NCBI RefSeq assembly: GCF_011395035.1
Contig: NZ_CP024769.1
Span: 609,351-673,350 of the forward strand
Reading direction: 5' to 3'
DNA: 64,000 nucleotides
Source: Pantoea cypripedii
GTDB lineage: Bacteria; Pseudomonadota; Gammaproteobacteria; Enterobacterales; Enterobacteriaceae
The notes under the pieces are model-generated. The model did not search any database. It was given only the letters and a program-made list of their open reading frames with translations, and was not told the origin of the DNA. The position numbers were made by a program, and so were the translations under genes. Below, in pieces: positions 44,029 to 52,593 of the stretch; within the stretch, counting starts at the first letter, position 1, and the number at the start of each line of letters is the position of its first letter.

Positions 44029-44320
44029 GAGCGACCTCCTCAAACACCTGTTCAATGCGGATTCGTGCAACACCCGGTGTAGCGCCAAAGTCATGAATCA
44101 CCAACTGGCCCGCAGGCAAATCAGTGAGCTGCGCCAGGCGATTAAACAGCGCTTCCCAGCGCGTCTGACTGTTGTTGACCGACGTGGTGATCGCGATGTT
44201 CAGGACGTTTTTATCGTCAGCCGTAAACAGCACTTCCATATCCCCCGATCCCACAACCCCCGCCAGCGCCTTACCGCTGAGCGTGCGGCTGGATGGGTAT
44301 GACAACGTTATGTGTTCCAT
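44021..44320 (-). CDS. mdcC: Malonate decarboxylase acyl carrier protein (delta)
   Basis: 99-residue acyl carrier. S25, in GVVGSGDMEVLF, is at the position known in Klebsiella MdcC to carry the dephospho-CoA-type prosthetic group. The malonyl thioester formed here is decarboxylated by MdcDE to regenerate acetyl-S-MdcC. Lies 9 bases after mdcB and overlaps mdcD. Confidence 0.93.
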   Translation of the reverse strand: MEHITLSYPSSRTLSGKALAGVVGSGDMEVLFTADDKNVLNIAITTSVNNSQTRWEALFNRLAQLTDLPAGQLVIHDFGATPGVARIRIEQVFEEVAHA

Positions 44321-44329
44321 AGCTACCTC

Positions 44330-45196
44330 TTATTCATTGAGTGGCAATGCGTGAGCGCCAGTGATCCGGTCAAGAAACAGCGTGGCAGCCAGTAAATCGG
44401 CGGCACCGCCCGGCGAGGCGTTGAACCCCAGCATCGCGTTATCCAGTTTTTCCAGCGCTTTGCGCCCTGCCGGTTGTGCATAACCCCCGGCGGCCAGTAC
44501 CTGATGTGCGCCGTCCTGCATGGCGCGCAGTGCCGGTAATCCCGCCCGATGCAATACGCAGGTATCGGTCAGCGAGGTCAGAATGGCCATCAGCGCATCA
44601 ATGCGCGCCGCCGTTTCATCGGCCCCATTACGTCGGCTGGTTAGCAACTGCGGCAGCGCCAGTCTGGTGATATGGGGAAAGCCCTGCTGCGCCTCTTCGC
44701 GAGCACCCGGCACACGGAAACGGTGCACCACCCGTGCCCCTTTGCTGAAGGTTTTCGGGGCGGCGTGATCCGGCAAGGCGGCCAGCTGAGCAGCCAGCTG
44801 GCACACGCGCTGCGGGCTGCCTGCTCCCGCCTGCATCGCGCTGGCACTGACCAGCAATCCCAGCGCCCAGATGGCCCCCCGGTGGGTATTGACCCCGGCG
44901 GTCGCCATCATCATGTTTCTCTCACCTTCACGCCCCAGTTGCCCGATGGTTTCCCTGAGTGCGATATCCGCCGGACGCCGCCAGCTTTGCTGCGCCAGCG
45001 CGTAGAAAGTGGGTGTCAGGCTGCGGGCGGATTGCTCCATCAATGCCAGCGTGAGATCGTGATGTGCACCGCTACCGCGACGATCAACCAGCCCAGGCTT
45101 GGGCGTGAGGTTCACTTCTTCAATCAGGCAATCGGTCGCCATCTGCGCCAGCCATTGCAGCCGATGTTCAACCGGTGTGGGTGAGAGTCGTTTCAT
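44330..45196 (-). CDS. mdcB: Triphosphoribosyl-dephospho-CoA synthase
   Basis: 288-residue enzyme of the CitG/MdcB family, making the triphosphoribosyl-dephospho-CoA precursor of the carrier's prosthetic group from ATP and dephospho-CoA. LTPKPGLVDRRGSGAHHDLTLALM near residue 30 and the GVNTHRGAIWALGLLV segment are the family signatures. Its ATG shares bases with the mdcA stop (TAATG). Confidence 0.92.
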   Translation of the reverse strand: MKRLSPTPVEHRLQWLAQMATDCLIEEVNLTPKPGLVDRRGSGAHHDLTLALMEQSARSLTPTFYALAQQSWRRPADIALRETIGQLGREGERNMMMATAGVNTHRGAIWALGLLVSASAMQAGAGSPQRVCQLAAQLAALPDHAAPKTFSKGARVVHRFRVPGAREEAQQGFPHITRLALPQLLTSRRNGADETAARIDALMAILTSLTDTCVLHRAGLPALRAMQDGAHQVLAAGGYAQPAGRKALEKLDNAMLGFNASPGGAADLLAATLFLDRITGAHALPLNE

Positions 45197-46851
45197 TACC
45201 AGCTCCGGAATTTAGCGGGCGGGTTGTACAGGCCGTCTGACCATTCAACCAGGTCAGCCACACTACCCGCCGCCAACAGGGAACGGGTGGCATCCGAACG
45301 GCGAATACCGATGTCTTCCGGGAACACCACTTTGCCGCTGCGACGCAGTTCGGTAACGCGTTTCGCGTCCACGCCCAGACCGATATCGGTGATACCCGCT
45401 ACGGCCGCCACCATCGCCCGACGTTCTTCAAGGCTGGTGGCGCGATACAGGTAAGCGATACCCTCTTCCGTCAGCACATGGGTGACGTCATCGCCATAAA
45501 TCATCACCGGAGCCAGTGGCATACCGGCACTCTTCGCTACGTCAACGGCATCCAGTTTTTCTACGAAGGTTGGTTTCACCCCGGCCTGGAAGGTTTCAAC
45601 CATCTGCACCACCAGCTTACGACCACGCTGGAGCGGATTAGGCTCGTTGATCATCGCCAGCCATGCCGGTGTGGCGTGACGTCGACCGTGCGGGTCGTGG
45701 CCCATGTTCGGTGCGCCACCAAAGCCCGCGAGACGACCACGAGTGACGGTGGAGGAGTTACCTGAGCCATCAACCTGCAAGGTAGAACCGATAAACATAT
45801 CGACTGCGTACTGCCCGGCAAGCTGGCACATGGCGCGGTTGGATCGCATGGAACCGTCAGCACCGGTGAAGAAAATATCGGGACGCGCACGGATGTACTC
45901 TTCCATCCCCAGTTCACCGCCGAAGCAGTGCACACTCTCCACCCAGCCGCTTTCGATGGCAGGTATCAGCGTGGGATGCGGGTTGAGGGTCCAGTGTTTG
46001 CAGATTTTTCCTTTCAGGCCGAGTTGCTCGCCATAAGTGGGCAGCAGCAGCTCGATGGCGGCGGTGTTGAAACCGATACCGTGGTTCAGTGACTGCACCT
46101 GATGCTCGGCGTAGATGCCTTTGATGGCCATCATCGCCATCAGGATATGTTCCTGTTTGATCAGGCGTGGATCGCGGGTAAATAAGGGTTCAATAAAGAA
46201 AGGCTTATCTGCCACCACCACGTAGTCGATCCACGAGCCGGGTATATCAACGCGTGGCAGATCGCATTCGTCATCCACCAGTTCATTCACCTGAGCTATG
46301 ACGATGCCATCGTGGAATGCGGCGGCCTCCACCAGCGCCGGGGTATCTTCGGTGCTGGGGCCGGTGTACAGGTTGCCTTTGCGGTCAGCTTTGTAACCGG
46401 CGATCAGCGCGACGTTGGGCGCTAAATCGACATACAGACGCGAGTACAACTCTATATAAGTATGGATGGCACCGATTTCGAGGATGTTATCTTCCAGCAG
46501 TTGGGAGATACGTAAACTTTGCGTACCGGCAAAGGAGAAATCGAGCTTACGGGCGATACCTTTTTCGAAGATATCAAGGTGTTCACTGCGTCCAACACTC
46601 GGCATGATCATATGCAGATTGTTGACCTTCGCGGGATTGACCTGTGCCAGCATGCGGGAAAGAAAATCGGCCTGTTTCTGGTTATTCCCCTCCAGCACCA
46701 CCCGGTCGCCTGGTGCGATAAGCCTTTCAAGCATTTCTACCAGTTGATCGCCCGGTAGCACTTTACCCGCTACCTTCACCGCTGCCAGTCTCCGCTGTTT
46801 TTCGATGCGCCGTGTATTCCAGACACGCGGCGTACTCTGTCCTGATGACAT
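45196..46851 (-). CDS. mdcA: Malonate decarboxylase subunit alpha (acetyl-S-ACP:malonate ACP transferase)
   Basis: 551-residue CoA-transferase-like enzyme that exchanges acetyl for malonyl on the MdcC carrier, the first half-reaction of the biotin-independent decarboxylase. Length and internal motifs match Klebsiella MdcA. A textbook Shine-Dalgarno (AGGAGGT) precedes the ATG. It opens the eight-gene operon, whose promoter must lie within 46852-47020. Confidence 0.94.
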   Translation of the reverse strand: MSSGQSTPRVWNTRRIEKQRRLAAVKVAGKVLPGDQLVEMLERLIAPGDRVVLEGNNQKQADFLSRMLAQVNPAKVNNLHMIMPSVGRSEHLDIFEKGIARKLDFSFAGTQSLRISQLLEDNILEIGAIHTYIELYSRLYVDLAPNVALIAGYKADRKGNLYTGPSTEDTPALVEAAAFHDGIVIAQVNELVDDECDLPRVDIPGSWIDYVVVADKPFFIEPLFTRDPRLIKQEHILMAMMAIKGIYAEHQVQSLNHGIGFNTAAIELLLPTYGEQLGLKGKICKHWTLNPHPTLIPAIESGWVESVHCFGGELGMEEYIRARPDIFFTGADGSMRSNRAMCQLAGQYAVDMFIGSTLQVDGSGNSSTVTRGRLAGFGGAPNMGHDPHGRRHATPAWLAMINEPNPLQRGRKLVVQMVETFQAGVKPTFVEKLDAVDVAKSAGMPLAPVMIYGDDVTHVLTEEGIAYLYRATSLEERRAMVAAVAGITDIGLGVDAKRVTELRRSGKVVFPEDIGIRRSDATRSLLAAGSVADLVEWSDGLYNPPAKFRSW

Positions 46852-47306
46852 GACTAACCTCCTGAATTAGCGAATCTCAATGATTGCTGCAACTGGATTG
46901 AGTCTGGTCTTCAGGGGCAATTTCATCAATCAAGCCCGGAAGCAAATCGTTAGCCTGAGAGTAATGATTGAATGTGAAGAAGTTTGATAGGGATCAAAGA
47001 CGCGGGCATTTTTTCTCACTCCGTAGCGGCGCAATTTATTGCGCGTCTTTTTACAATGCCGAAAATAAAACAGTGCGGTAAATCGCGCCGCGACGAATTT
47101 GAGCCCGTTATTAAGCGAAGCGCTATATTTACCTTTTTACAATCATTCACAGATCCAATTATTGATTGTGTCTAAAGATGTTCAACAGGAAAATATTATA
47201 CCTCTTAATAGGTAAGATGATCGCGATCAATTCACCGATAAATCAGCAAAGCATTATAGGAGGCATGTTGAAGTTCTGTTTATAGTTCCCACGGAGAGTG
47301 CGCAAT
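46852..47306. other. Intergenic region: mdc promoter zone and palindromic repeat
   Basis: 455 bases between the divergent mdcA and MerR-like genes. The mdcA-proximal half should contain the mdc promoter and MdcR site, but none was identified with confidence. The centre holds a type A palindromic repeat. The rest is AT-rich and presumably contains the promoter for the plus-strand regulator. Confidence 0.6.
47023..47094. repeat. Dispersed palindromic repeat, copy 3 (type A)
   Basis: GTAGCGGCGC at the left and GCGCCGCGAC at the right, the same overall length (72 bases) as copy 1 at 3550-3621, with one base differing in the right arm. Unlike copies 1 and 2, it sits between divergent genes. Confidence 0.8.
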
Positions 47307-47900
47307 ATGCGATATACAACAGATGAAGTGTACCAATTAACCCACCTTAGCCCTGAGGTTTTACGCAACTGGCATAGAAATCGCCTGATAAAAATAGATT
47401 TAACACAACAGATTAGCGATGCCTGCCTTAATGATATTCGTGTAATTAAAGCACTGACATCCTCTGGTGATACGCTGGAGGAAATCAAACAACTTCTCGA
47501 TGATTCATGGAATTACCGACCCAGCGGCTGGCCTGTGCGATGGGGGGAACTGCGGGCAGTAATAGACAATCTTAGCCGCTTCGCTATTTATGCTCACCTG
47601 AGAAAACTGGCCAGAACTTATTGCTTTTATGACTTAACTAAATATTTATTTATCCCGTTGATTCATCAGACCGATGCAGAAATAAATCATCAGGATAACC
47701 ACCATTTTGCCATCGCAACAATCAGAGAGCTGGCCTGTATTACCGCATACCCCGGTACAGTACAGAAAAGATTGAAATCATTACAGCAACCGGTATTTTC
47801 ATTTCACGGTAGCCTGGGAATAAAAACAAATGAGTTTAATTCTCGCCGGGTTAAAAATCCTGGCACAGTTAATCGTGTGACGACTGTGTTACCGGGCTAA
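47307..47900 (+). CDS. MerR-like regulator of unknown target
   Basis: 197 residues. The N-terminal YTTDEVYQLTHLSPEVLRNWHRNRLI is a MerR-type helix-turn-helix start, but it lacks the usual arginine wing and effector cysteines. The remaining part is not a typical dimerisation coil and may hold a second DNA-binding-like segment (IATIRELACITAYPGTVQKRLKSL). The ATG at 47307 follows GGAGAG by eight bases; a GTG at 47298 overlaps that site. It is AT-richer than its neighbours. Target not evident. Confidence 0.72.
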   Translation: MRYTTDEVYQLTHLSPEVLRNWHRNRLIKIDLTQQISDACLNDIRVIKALTSSGDTLEEIKQLLDDSWNYRPSGWPVRWGELRAVIDNLSRFAIYAHLRKLARTYCFYDLTKYLFIPLIHQTDAEINHQDNHHFAIATIRELACITAYPGTVQKRLKSLQQPVFSFHGSLGIKTNEFNSRRVKNPGTVNRVTTVLPG

Positions 47901-47921
47901 GGGTATGATATTTAGCCTAAG

Positions 47922-47945
47922 AAGGAGGTTCCACCGAACCTCCTT
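47922..47945. terminator. Bidirectional hairpin between convergent genes
   Basis: AAGGAGGTT and AACCTCCTT pair perfectly around CCACCG, between the stop codons of the MerR-like gene and the deaminase gene. Confidence 0.6.
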
Positions 47946-47950
47946 GTCAT

Positions 47951-48427
47951 TTATCTTTTCTGCCAGAATGATTGTTGCAGGCCAAAAATTTCAGGCTCCA
48001 GCGCCGGAATCGGCCCAATCAGGCTCACGTCTTTTTGCCCGCGGGCAAAAACCTCGATCGCTGCCAGGCTCATGGTCGGGTTCTCCTCATGGCTGCCGGT
48101 GCACTCCAGTAAGCGCGCTTCACTCATGCCATACACCACTCGCCCGATATTGGCCCAATAGATGGTCCCGGCGCACATACAACAGGGTTCAACCGCAGTA
48201 TACAGCGTGCATTGCCACAAATACTCCGGCGGAAAATTCGTCGCGGCATTGCGTGCCAGCGTCGATTCCGCATGATTAACGCTATCGATGTTGCATTGCG
48301 TCAGTAGCACGGTTTTATTGTCCGGTGCCACCAGCACCGCCCCAAACGGATGTTTACCCAGCGCAATCGCACGTCTACCCACCTCATTGGATAAGCGGAT
48401 AAATTCAATATCATAGTCATTCAGCAT
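47951..48427 (-). CDS. Nucleobase/nucleoside deaminase (CDA superfamily)
   Basis: 158-residue zinc-dependent deaminase with H52-A-E54 and P81-C-x2-C85, the complete catalytic and zinc-binding set of the cytidine-deaminase superfamily. Size and sequence resemble bacterial guanine- or cytosine-type deaminases and TadA-related enzymes; the short length and pairing with a purine/pyrimidine permease point to a free base as substrate. The start overlaps the permease stop by 11 bases. Specific base not determinable. Confidence 0.86.
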   Translation of the reverse strand: MLNDYDIEFIRLSNEVGRRAIALGKHPFGAVLVAPDNKTVLLTQCNIDSVNHAESTLARNAATNFPPEYLWQCTLYTAVEPCCMCAGTIYWANIGRVVYGMSEARLLECTGSHEENPTMSLAAIEVFARGQKDVSLIGPIPALEPEIFGLQQSFWQKR

Positions 48428-49742
48428 GGGTGCGCTCCGTTTGCGAGGAATGGCGATTCAGCACGGCATTCAATAGCACGGCAGTGAAGCCGCCAAGGAA
48501 AATACCGCTGTCAAAGATCAGTTTTAAGGAAGGCGGCAGCGCATGGAAAATCGCCGGGAATGCCATCGGAACGATCCCCACCGCAATCGGGACCGCAATG
48601 ATTAATATGTTCTTTTCACTATTAAAATCGGTGTTCTTCAACTCCTGAATTCCGGCACTGATGGTCATACCAAACATCAGGATCCCTACCCCACCCAGCA
48701 CCGGACTGGGGATGGCAGCAACGATTGCCCCCAGCTTAGGGAACACGCCAAGGCCCACCAAAATGGCGCCCGCAGCAATCAGCACCAGACGACTGGTCAC
48801 TTTTGTCAGCATGATCAGCCCGGCATTTTGCGAAAACGCATTGTAGGGAAAGCTGTTCAGGCAGCCACCGAGCATCGTGGACAACCCATCAGCGCGAATC
48901 GCATCCGCCAGACGGCGTGAAGTCGTCGGCTGGCCAATCAATTTGTCGATTAACAGCACATTGCCCGTGGTTTCCGTCATCACAATCAGCATTGAGAGGC
49001 ACATCACCAGTATCGGCGCAAAATGGAACTCGGGCAGGCCAAAGGCGAATGGCATACTCAAGCCCACCCATCCCGCGCTGGTTACCGCAGAAAAGTGGGC
49101 CATGCCGGCCAGATAAGCCAGGGCTGAACCGCAAAACAAGCCAAAAAGAATACTGAAATTACGTATCACTCCACGCGTCATGCAGTAGAAAATCAGGGTG
49201 ATAATCAGGGTTCCGGCACCGAGCAGCAGCTTATCGATGCTGGCAAAATCAGGCGCATCGGGATTACCGCCCCCCAGCCAAATCGCGGCGGCGGGCATCA
49301 GCGAAATGCCAATCAGGGTAATCACGCAACCAATCACCACCGGCGGGAAAAACCTCACCAGCTGGCTGAAAATCGGTGCCATCAGCAAGGTAAAGAAGCC
49401 ACAGGCAATCGCGGCACCAAATACCGAGGTGATGCCATATTGCTGTCCGACCATCAGCATCGGCCCCAGTACCACAAAAGAGCACCCCTGAATCAAAGGC
49501 AGGCGCGCACCGAAACGCCCTATGCCCATCGACTGCAAAATAGTGGCTAACCCCGATGTCAGCAAACAGGCGTTAATCAACACGATGGTTTCGCTGCCCG
49601 ACAGTTTCAACACCGATGCCAGGATCAGTGGAACCGTCACGGTGCCTGCATACATGACCAATACATGCTGGAATCCCAGCGTCAAAATACGTTTTAAGGT
49701 CAACGGGTTATCCGCCCGCCCGGTATTTAACACGCTTTCCAT
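48417..49742 (-). CDS. NCS2-family nucleobase:cation symporter
   Basis: 441-residue, about 14-helix permease of the nucleobase-ascorbate (NCS2) family. The signature SQNAGLIMLTK near residue 315 and the TETTGNVLLIDKLIG motif before it are present. Expected to import a xanthine, urate, uracil or similar base with a proton, feeding the co-transcribed deaminase. Divergent from a LysR gene, probably its regulator. No riboswitch-like structure was found in the short leader. Confidence 0.88.
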   Translation of the reverse strand: MESVLNTGRADNPLTLKRILTLGFQHVLVMYAGTVTVPLILASVLKLSGSETIVLINACLLTSGLATILQSMGIGRFGARLPLIQGCSFVVLGPMLMVGQQYGITSVFGAAIACGFFTLLMAPIFSQLVRFFPPVVIGCVITLIGISLMPAAAIWLGGGNPDAPDFASIDKLLLGAGTLIITLIFYCMTRGVIRNFSILFGLFCGSALAYLAGMAHFSAVTSAGWVGLSMPFAFGLPEFHFAPILVMCLSMLIVMTETTGNVLLIDKLIGQPTTSRRLADAIRADGLSTMLGGCLNSFPYNAFSQNAGLIMLTKVTSRLVLIAAGAILVGLGVFPKLGAIVAAIPSPVLGGVGILMFGMTISAGIQELKNTDFNSEKNILIIAVPIAVGIVPMAFPAIFHALPPSLKLIFDSGIFLGGFTAVLLNAVLNRHSSQTERTHAE

Positions 49743-49854
49743 ACTGCCCCCTGAAAAATGAAAACGTTGACTGAACGACCGATCGACTATATGTAATTAA
49801 AAATGGCAACCGATAATCAGCTGTTTTCAATAAAACTGAAAGATGAGGGATTAC

Positions 49855-50769
49855 GTGAAGTATTCATTGGATCAACTTATGACCTTCGAGCAAGTCGCCA
49901 GGTCAGGTTCATTTTCAGCGGCAGCCCGCGTGATGAAGCGTTCACAGTCTTCGGTCAATATGGCGATGAGCAATCTTGAGGACGAGTTCAACCTCAGCCT
50001 GTTTGTTCGCACGCCGCGCCAGATAAGCCTGACCCCGGAAGGCAACACCTTGCGTGAATATGTCAAAACCGTGCTGGAGCAATGCAATGCTCTGGAGCAG
50101 CGTGTCAGTGCCTTCAACATTGAAACCGAAGCGCATGTCAGCCTGGCGATCGAAGTTCCTTATAAGACGGTCGCCGCCGTTCTATACGAATTTGCTATGC
50201 AATTCCCGCAAGTAGATATCCATGTCCGCGAACCCTTTCAGGGTGATGTGGAAGCGATGGTGCGGAAAAATGAAGTGGATGTCGGTATCTCCATGTCGCG
50301 TCCGGTGGACAGCGATGCCATCGAATTCGTCCAGTTAGGCAAGCTGATCATGGTGCATGTGGTCAGTTCAGAACATCCGTTAGCGAAATGTCTACCGGTG
50401 TCATTTGCCGATTTGCACCGCTGGCGACATATCACCTTTGGCGCACAACAGAAAACCATCCCCAGCACCGAATATCTCGGCAGCCCGCTGATCTGGCGTG
50501 TAGAGAGTTACAACGCGATGATCGATGCGACCCTTGCCGGGCTCGGCTGGGCCTCAGTTCCCCGGATATTTGTTCAGCGTGAACTGGAGGAAGGCATACT
50601 GACCGAGCTACGGCAAAAAGAGTATCCCCATACTGACTGGATTGTCGGAGTAGATCTGTTGTGGTCGCGAAAAAAACGCGCCGGACGGGCCATGAATTGG
50701 TTAATTGATCGTTTACTTAAAAATAAAATTTTTGAAAGGGATCATGCCGGAAATAGTACTACGCTTTGA
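49855..50769 (+). CDS. LysR-family regulator, divergent from nucleobase permease
   Basis: About 304 residues: winged helix SLDQLMTFEQVARSGSFSAAARVMKRSQSSVNMAMSNLEDEF and a normal effector domain. The start is placed at GTG 49855, five bases after GAGGGA, giving MKYSLDQL as in typical LysR proteins; an ATG at 49843 has no ribosome site. The roughly 110 bases to the permease start form a shared promoter, so this is likely the regulator of the deaminase/permease pair. Confidence 0.85.
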   Translation: MKYSLDQLMTFEQVARSGSFSAAARVMKRSQSSVNMAMSNLEDEFNLSLFVRTPRQISLTPEGNTLREYVKTVLEQCNALEQRVSAFNIETEAHVSLAIEVPYKTVAAVLYEFAMQFPQVDIHVREPFQGDVEAMVRKNEVDVGISMSRPVDSDAIEFVQLGKLIMVHVVSSEHPLAKCLPVSFADLHRWRHITFGAQQKTIPSTEYLGSPLIWRVESYNAMIDATLAGLGWASVPRIFVQRELEEGILTELRQKEYPHTDWIVGVDLLWSRKKRAGRAMNWLIDRLLKNKIFERDHAGNSTTL

Positions 50770-51353
50770 GGGGAACCCACGCTATTTACCCTCCACCGCC
50801 ACCTTCATTACACTTTTAGATAAAAAGGCTAAGGCAAATTCACACAATCACTCAACATTAACGGGCTGACATGGCTATTTTTTTGTTTTTAATCAACGAT
50901 TTCAAAAAAATAATTACGATAGACTTCATAAAACAAAAGCCCTATTTCCTTCAAAAACCTCTGAATAAGTCATATGGGAGAGGTTAATTATTTTATTTAT
51001 CATTGAGATACGCCTCCCCACAATTAAGTAACTCGCCAAAATGTTTCATCAGGTAGAACGAAACCTCGGAAAAAACTTTAGCAAATAATGCGATTTTTTT
51101 ATTGACCAAAACTTCAATTTCCCCGGAAATATCCTATACAACTCAGAATTATCCTACCCAATTAGAGTTATGTACTCTTTTAGATAAAGCTTAAATTACG
51201 AAAACTCAATAACATCTCGCATTAAATGCTGACGGCGATTTTTAAGAATTTTCCCAGGCCACAAAAAACACAACTTATTTTAACTCATTGAATAAGAAGG
51301 ATTAAAACCTTAGGATTGTCTCAACTCTCTTACGAAGCGGTCGAGATCAGCTT
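50770..51353. other. AT-rich leader region of the fimbrial operon
   Basis: 584 bases without a credible gene, clearly more AT-rich than the catabolic regions. It contains a 12-base direct repeat CTTTTAGATAAA (50813-50824 and 51177-51188) and a loosely repeated ATCCTA(T/C)AC-type motif around 51130-51165. Such regions before fimbrial genes usually bind H-NS and several activators. No promoter could be fixed. Confidence 0.6.
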
Positions 51354-51968
51354 ATGAAGAACATAACCAGAGAGGACATTTGCTGCGTCAGTTGTAAGTT
51401 TGGTTGTCAGCTTACAGGCGAAGCAACAGACCTGCTTAACCGGTGTCCCCTGCAAAAGATAGCCGTATGGCCGGGTAGAAATTACTTCATGACCAAAGGG
51501 GTGCTTTCAATTGTTAGTGGCCGATACGAAAGCGTATTTTGCAGAGGGTGTGTATTTGTTGATTTTTCAGCAAGGAACCTGCGTTATTTCACCAATAGAA
51601 ATTGGATAGATTATCTCAGGTTGACAAAGCTGAATATTATTCTGATCTCCGACTCCCCTATGGAGGCACTTGCCCTTTATTGGAAAAGAGAAGATCAGGC
51701 AATCAGCACCGTAATCACTGGTCAGGAAAGTCTTGAAGAAATCAAGAAGTCAATCAATTACTCCTATTACGGTATCAAGGGAGGGGGAAAGTATAAAGGA
51801 AATCCGTTAAGCAAAGATGAGGTCAGATTTCTCGATCTGGTCGTTAATGATCGATCACTCATTTCGATTTCCAGAGAATTGATGGTCGAGGTCAAGAAAA
51901 TTTATAACATGAAAGACTCTATCCGGAGAAAGACCGGACTCAGTCTTAACAAGCTTCTTTCAAGATAA
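51354..51968 (+). CDS. LuxR-type fimbrial regulator with cysteine-rich N terminus
   Basis: 204 residues. The C-terminal LuxR/NarL helix-turn-helix spans about residues 148-204 (PLSKDEVRFLDLVVNDRSLISISRELMVEVKKIYNMKDSIRRKTG). The N-terminal half resembles a receiver-like fold without the phosphorylation aspartates, similar in plan to CsgD/EcpR-type regulators. The first 32 residues hold five cysteines (CCVSCKFGC...C), which is unusual and could bind a metal or sense redox. It directly precedes the pilin gene (22 bases), so it probably controls its own operon. Function inferred from position. Confidence 0.78.
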   Translation: MKNITREDICCVSCKFGCQLTGEATDLLNRCPLQKIAVWPGRNYFMTKGVLSIVSGRYESVFCRGCVFVDFSARNLRYFTNRNWIDYLRLTKLNIILISDSPMEALALYWKREDQAISTVITGQESLEEIKKSINYSYYGIKGGGKYKGNPLSKDEVRFLDLVVNDRSLISISRELMVEVKKIYNMKDSIRRKTGLSLNKLLSR

Positions 51969-51989
51969 TAGAGATAAAGGAACTATTCG

Positions 51990-52535
51990 ATGACTAACAA
52001 AGTAACGAAAACATGTTTGTCACTGATCATTAGCGCAAGCCTGGTTTCGGGTTTTGCGTACTCAGCCTCTGACAACACCATCAGTTTCCAGGGCGAAGTC
52101 ACCGCTGAGACATGCTCCGTCACAGTCAATGGCAACACAACATCACCGGTTGTATTGATGCCGACGGTAAGTACCACGGATTTATCGGCCAGCGGTGATA
52201 CTGCTGGTGCAACCACTTTCACCATGGGCCTGACGGGTTGTACCGGGGACTCAACAGCCTCAACCACCGTATCAACCGTCTTTGTTGGCAATAACGTCAG
52301 TTCAACAGGCAACCTGACCAACACCGGAACCGCGGGAAATGTTGAGGTTCAGCTTCTGGACCCGCAAGACGCGGTGATTGACCTGACTGATGGATACACC
52401 GCCAGCGGCGACCTCACCCTGGCGTCGGGCGAAACCGAATCCAGCGCCAACTATAACGTCCAATATTACGCTACAGGCGTGCCAACAGCAGGTACGGTTG
52501 TCGCTTCACTCCAGTATGCAGTGAGCTATCAGTAA
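51990..52535 (+). CDS. Major fimbrial subunit (pilin)
   Basis: 181-residue pilin with signal peptide (cleaved near SGFAYSA, about residue 26), a disulfide pair (ETCSVTVNG and GLTGCTG), and the C-terminal aromatic-rich beta strand (VVASLQYAVSYQ) needed for donor-strand exchange. It is rich in Thr/Ser/Gly and lacks lysine in the mature protein, which is striking. A Shine-Dalgarno AAAGGAAC precedes the ATG. A hairpin with U-tract follows, which should raise pilin output over the rest of the operon. Confidence 0.88.
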   Translation: MTNKVTKTCLSLIISASLVSGFAYSASDNTISFQGEVTAETCSVTVNGNTTSPVVLMPTVSTTDLSASGDTAGATTFTMGLTGCTGDSTASTTVSTVFVGNNVSSTGNLTNTGTAGNVEVQLLDPQDAVIDLTDGYTASGDLTLASGETESSANYNVQYYATGVPTAGTVVASLQYAVSYQ

Positions 52536-52544
52536 TATTTTCTG

Positions 52545-52577
52545 GTGCGTATCGGTTACAGGATACGCACTTTTTCT
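52545..52577 (+). terminator. Attenuating terminator after pilin gene
   Basis: GTGCGTATC and GATACGCAC form a 9-bp stem with 8-base loop followed by TTTTTCT, in the 58-base pilin-chaperone gap. In chaperone-usher operons such a partial terminator is common and sets a high pilin-to-assembly-protein ratio. Confidence 0.75.
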
Positions 52578-52593
52578 ATTTGAGAATCCAGGT

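Noticed and set aside
49743..49854. Purine riboswitch upstream of the NCS2 permease
   Set aside because: The leader is only about 100 bases and shared with a divergent gene; no conserved purine-riboswitch junction or terminator was found.
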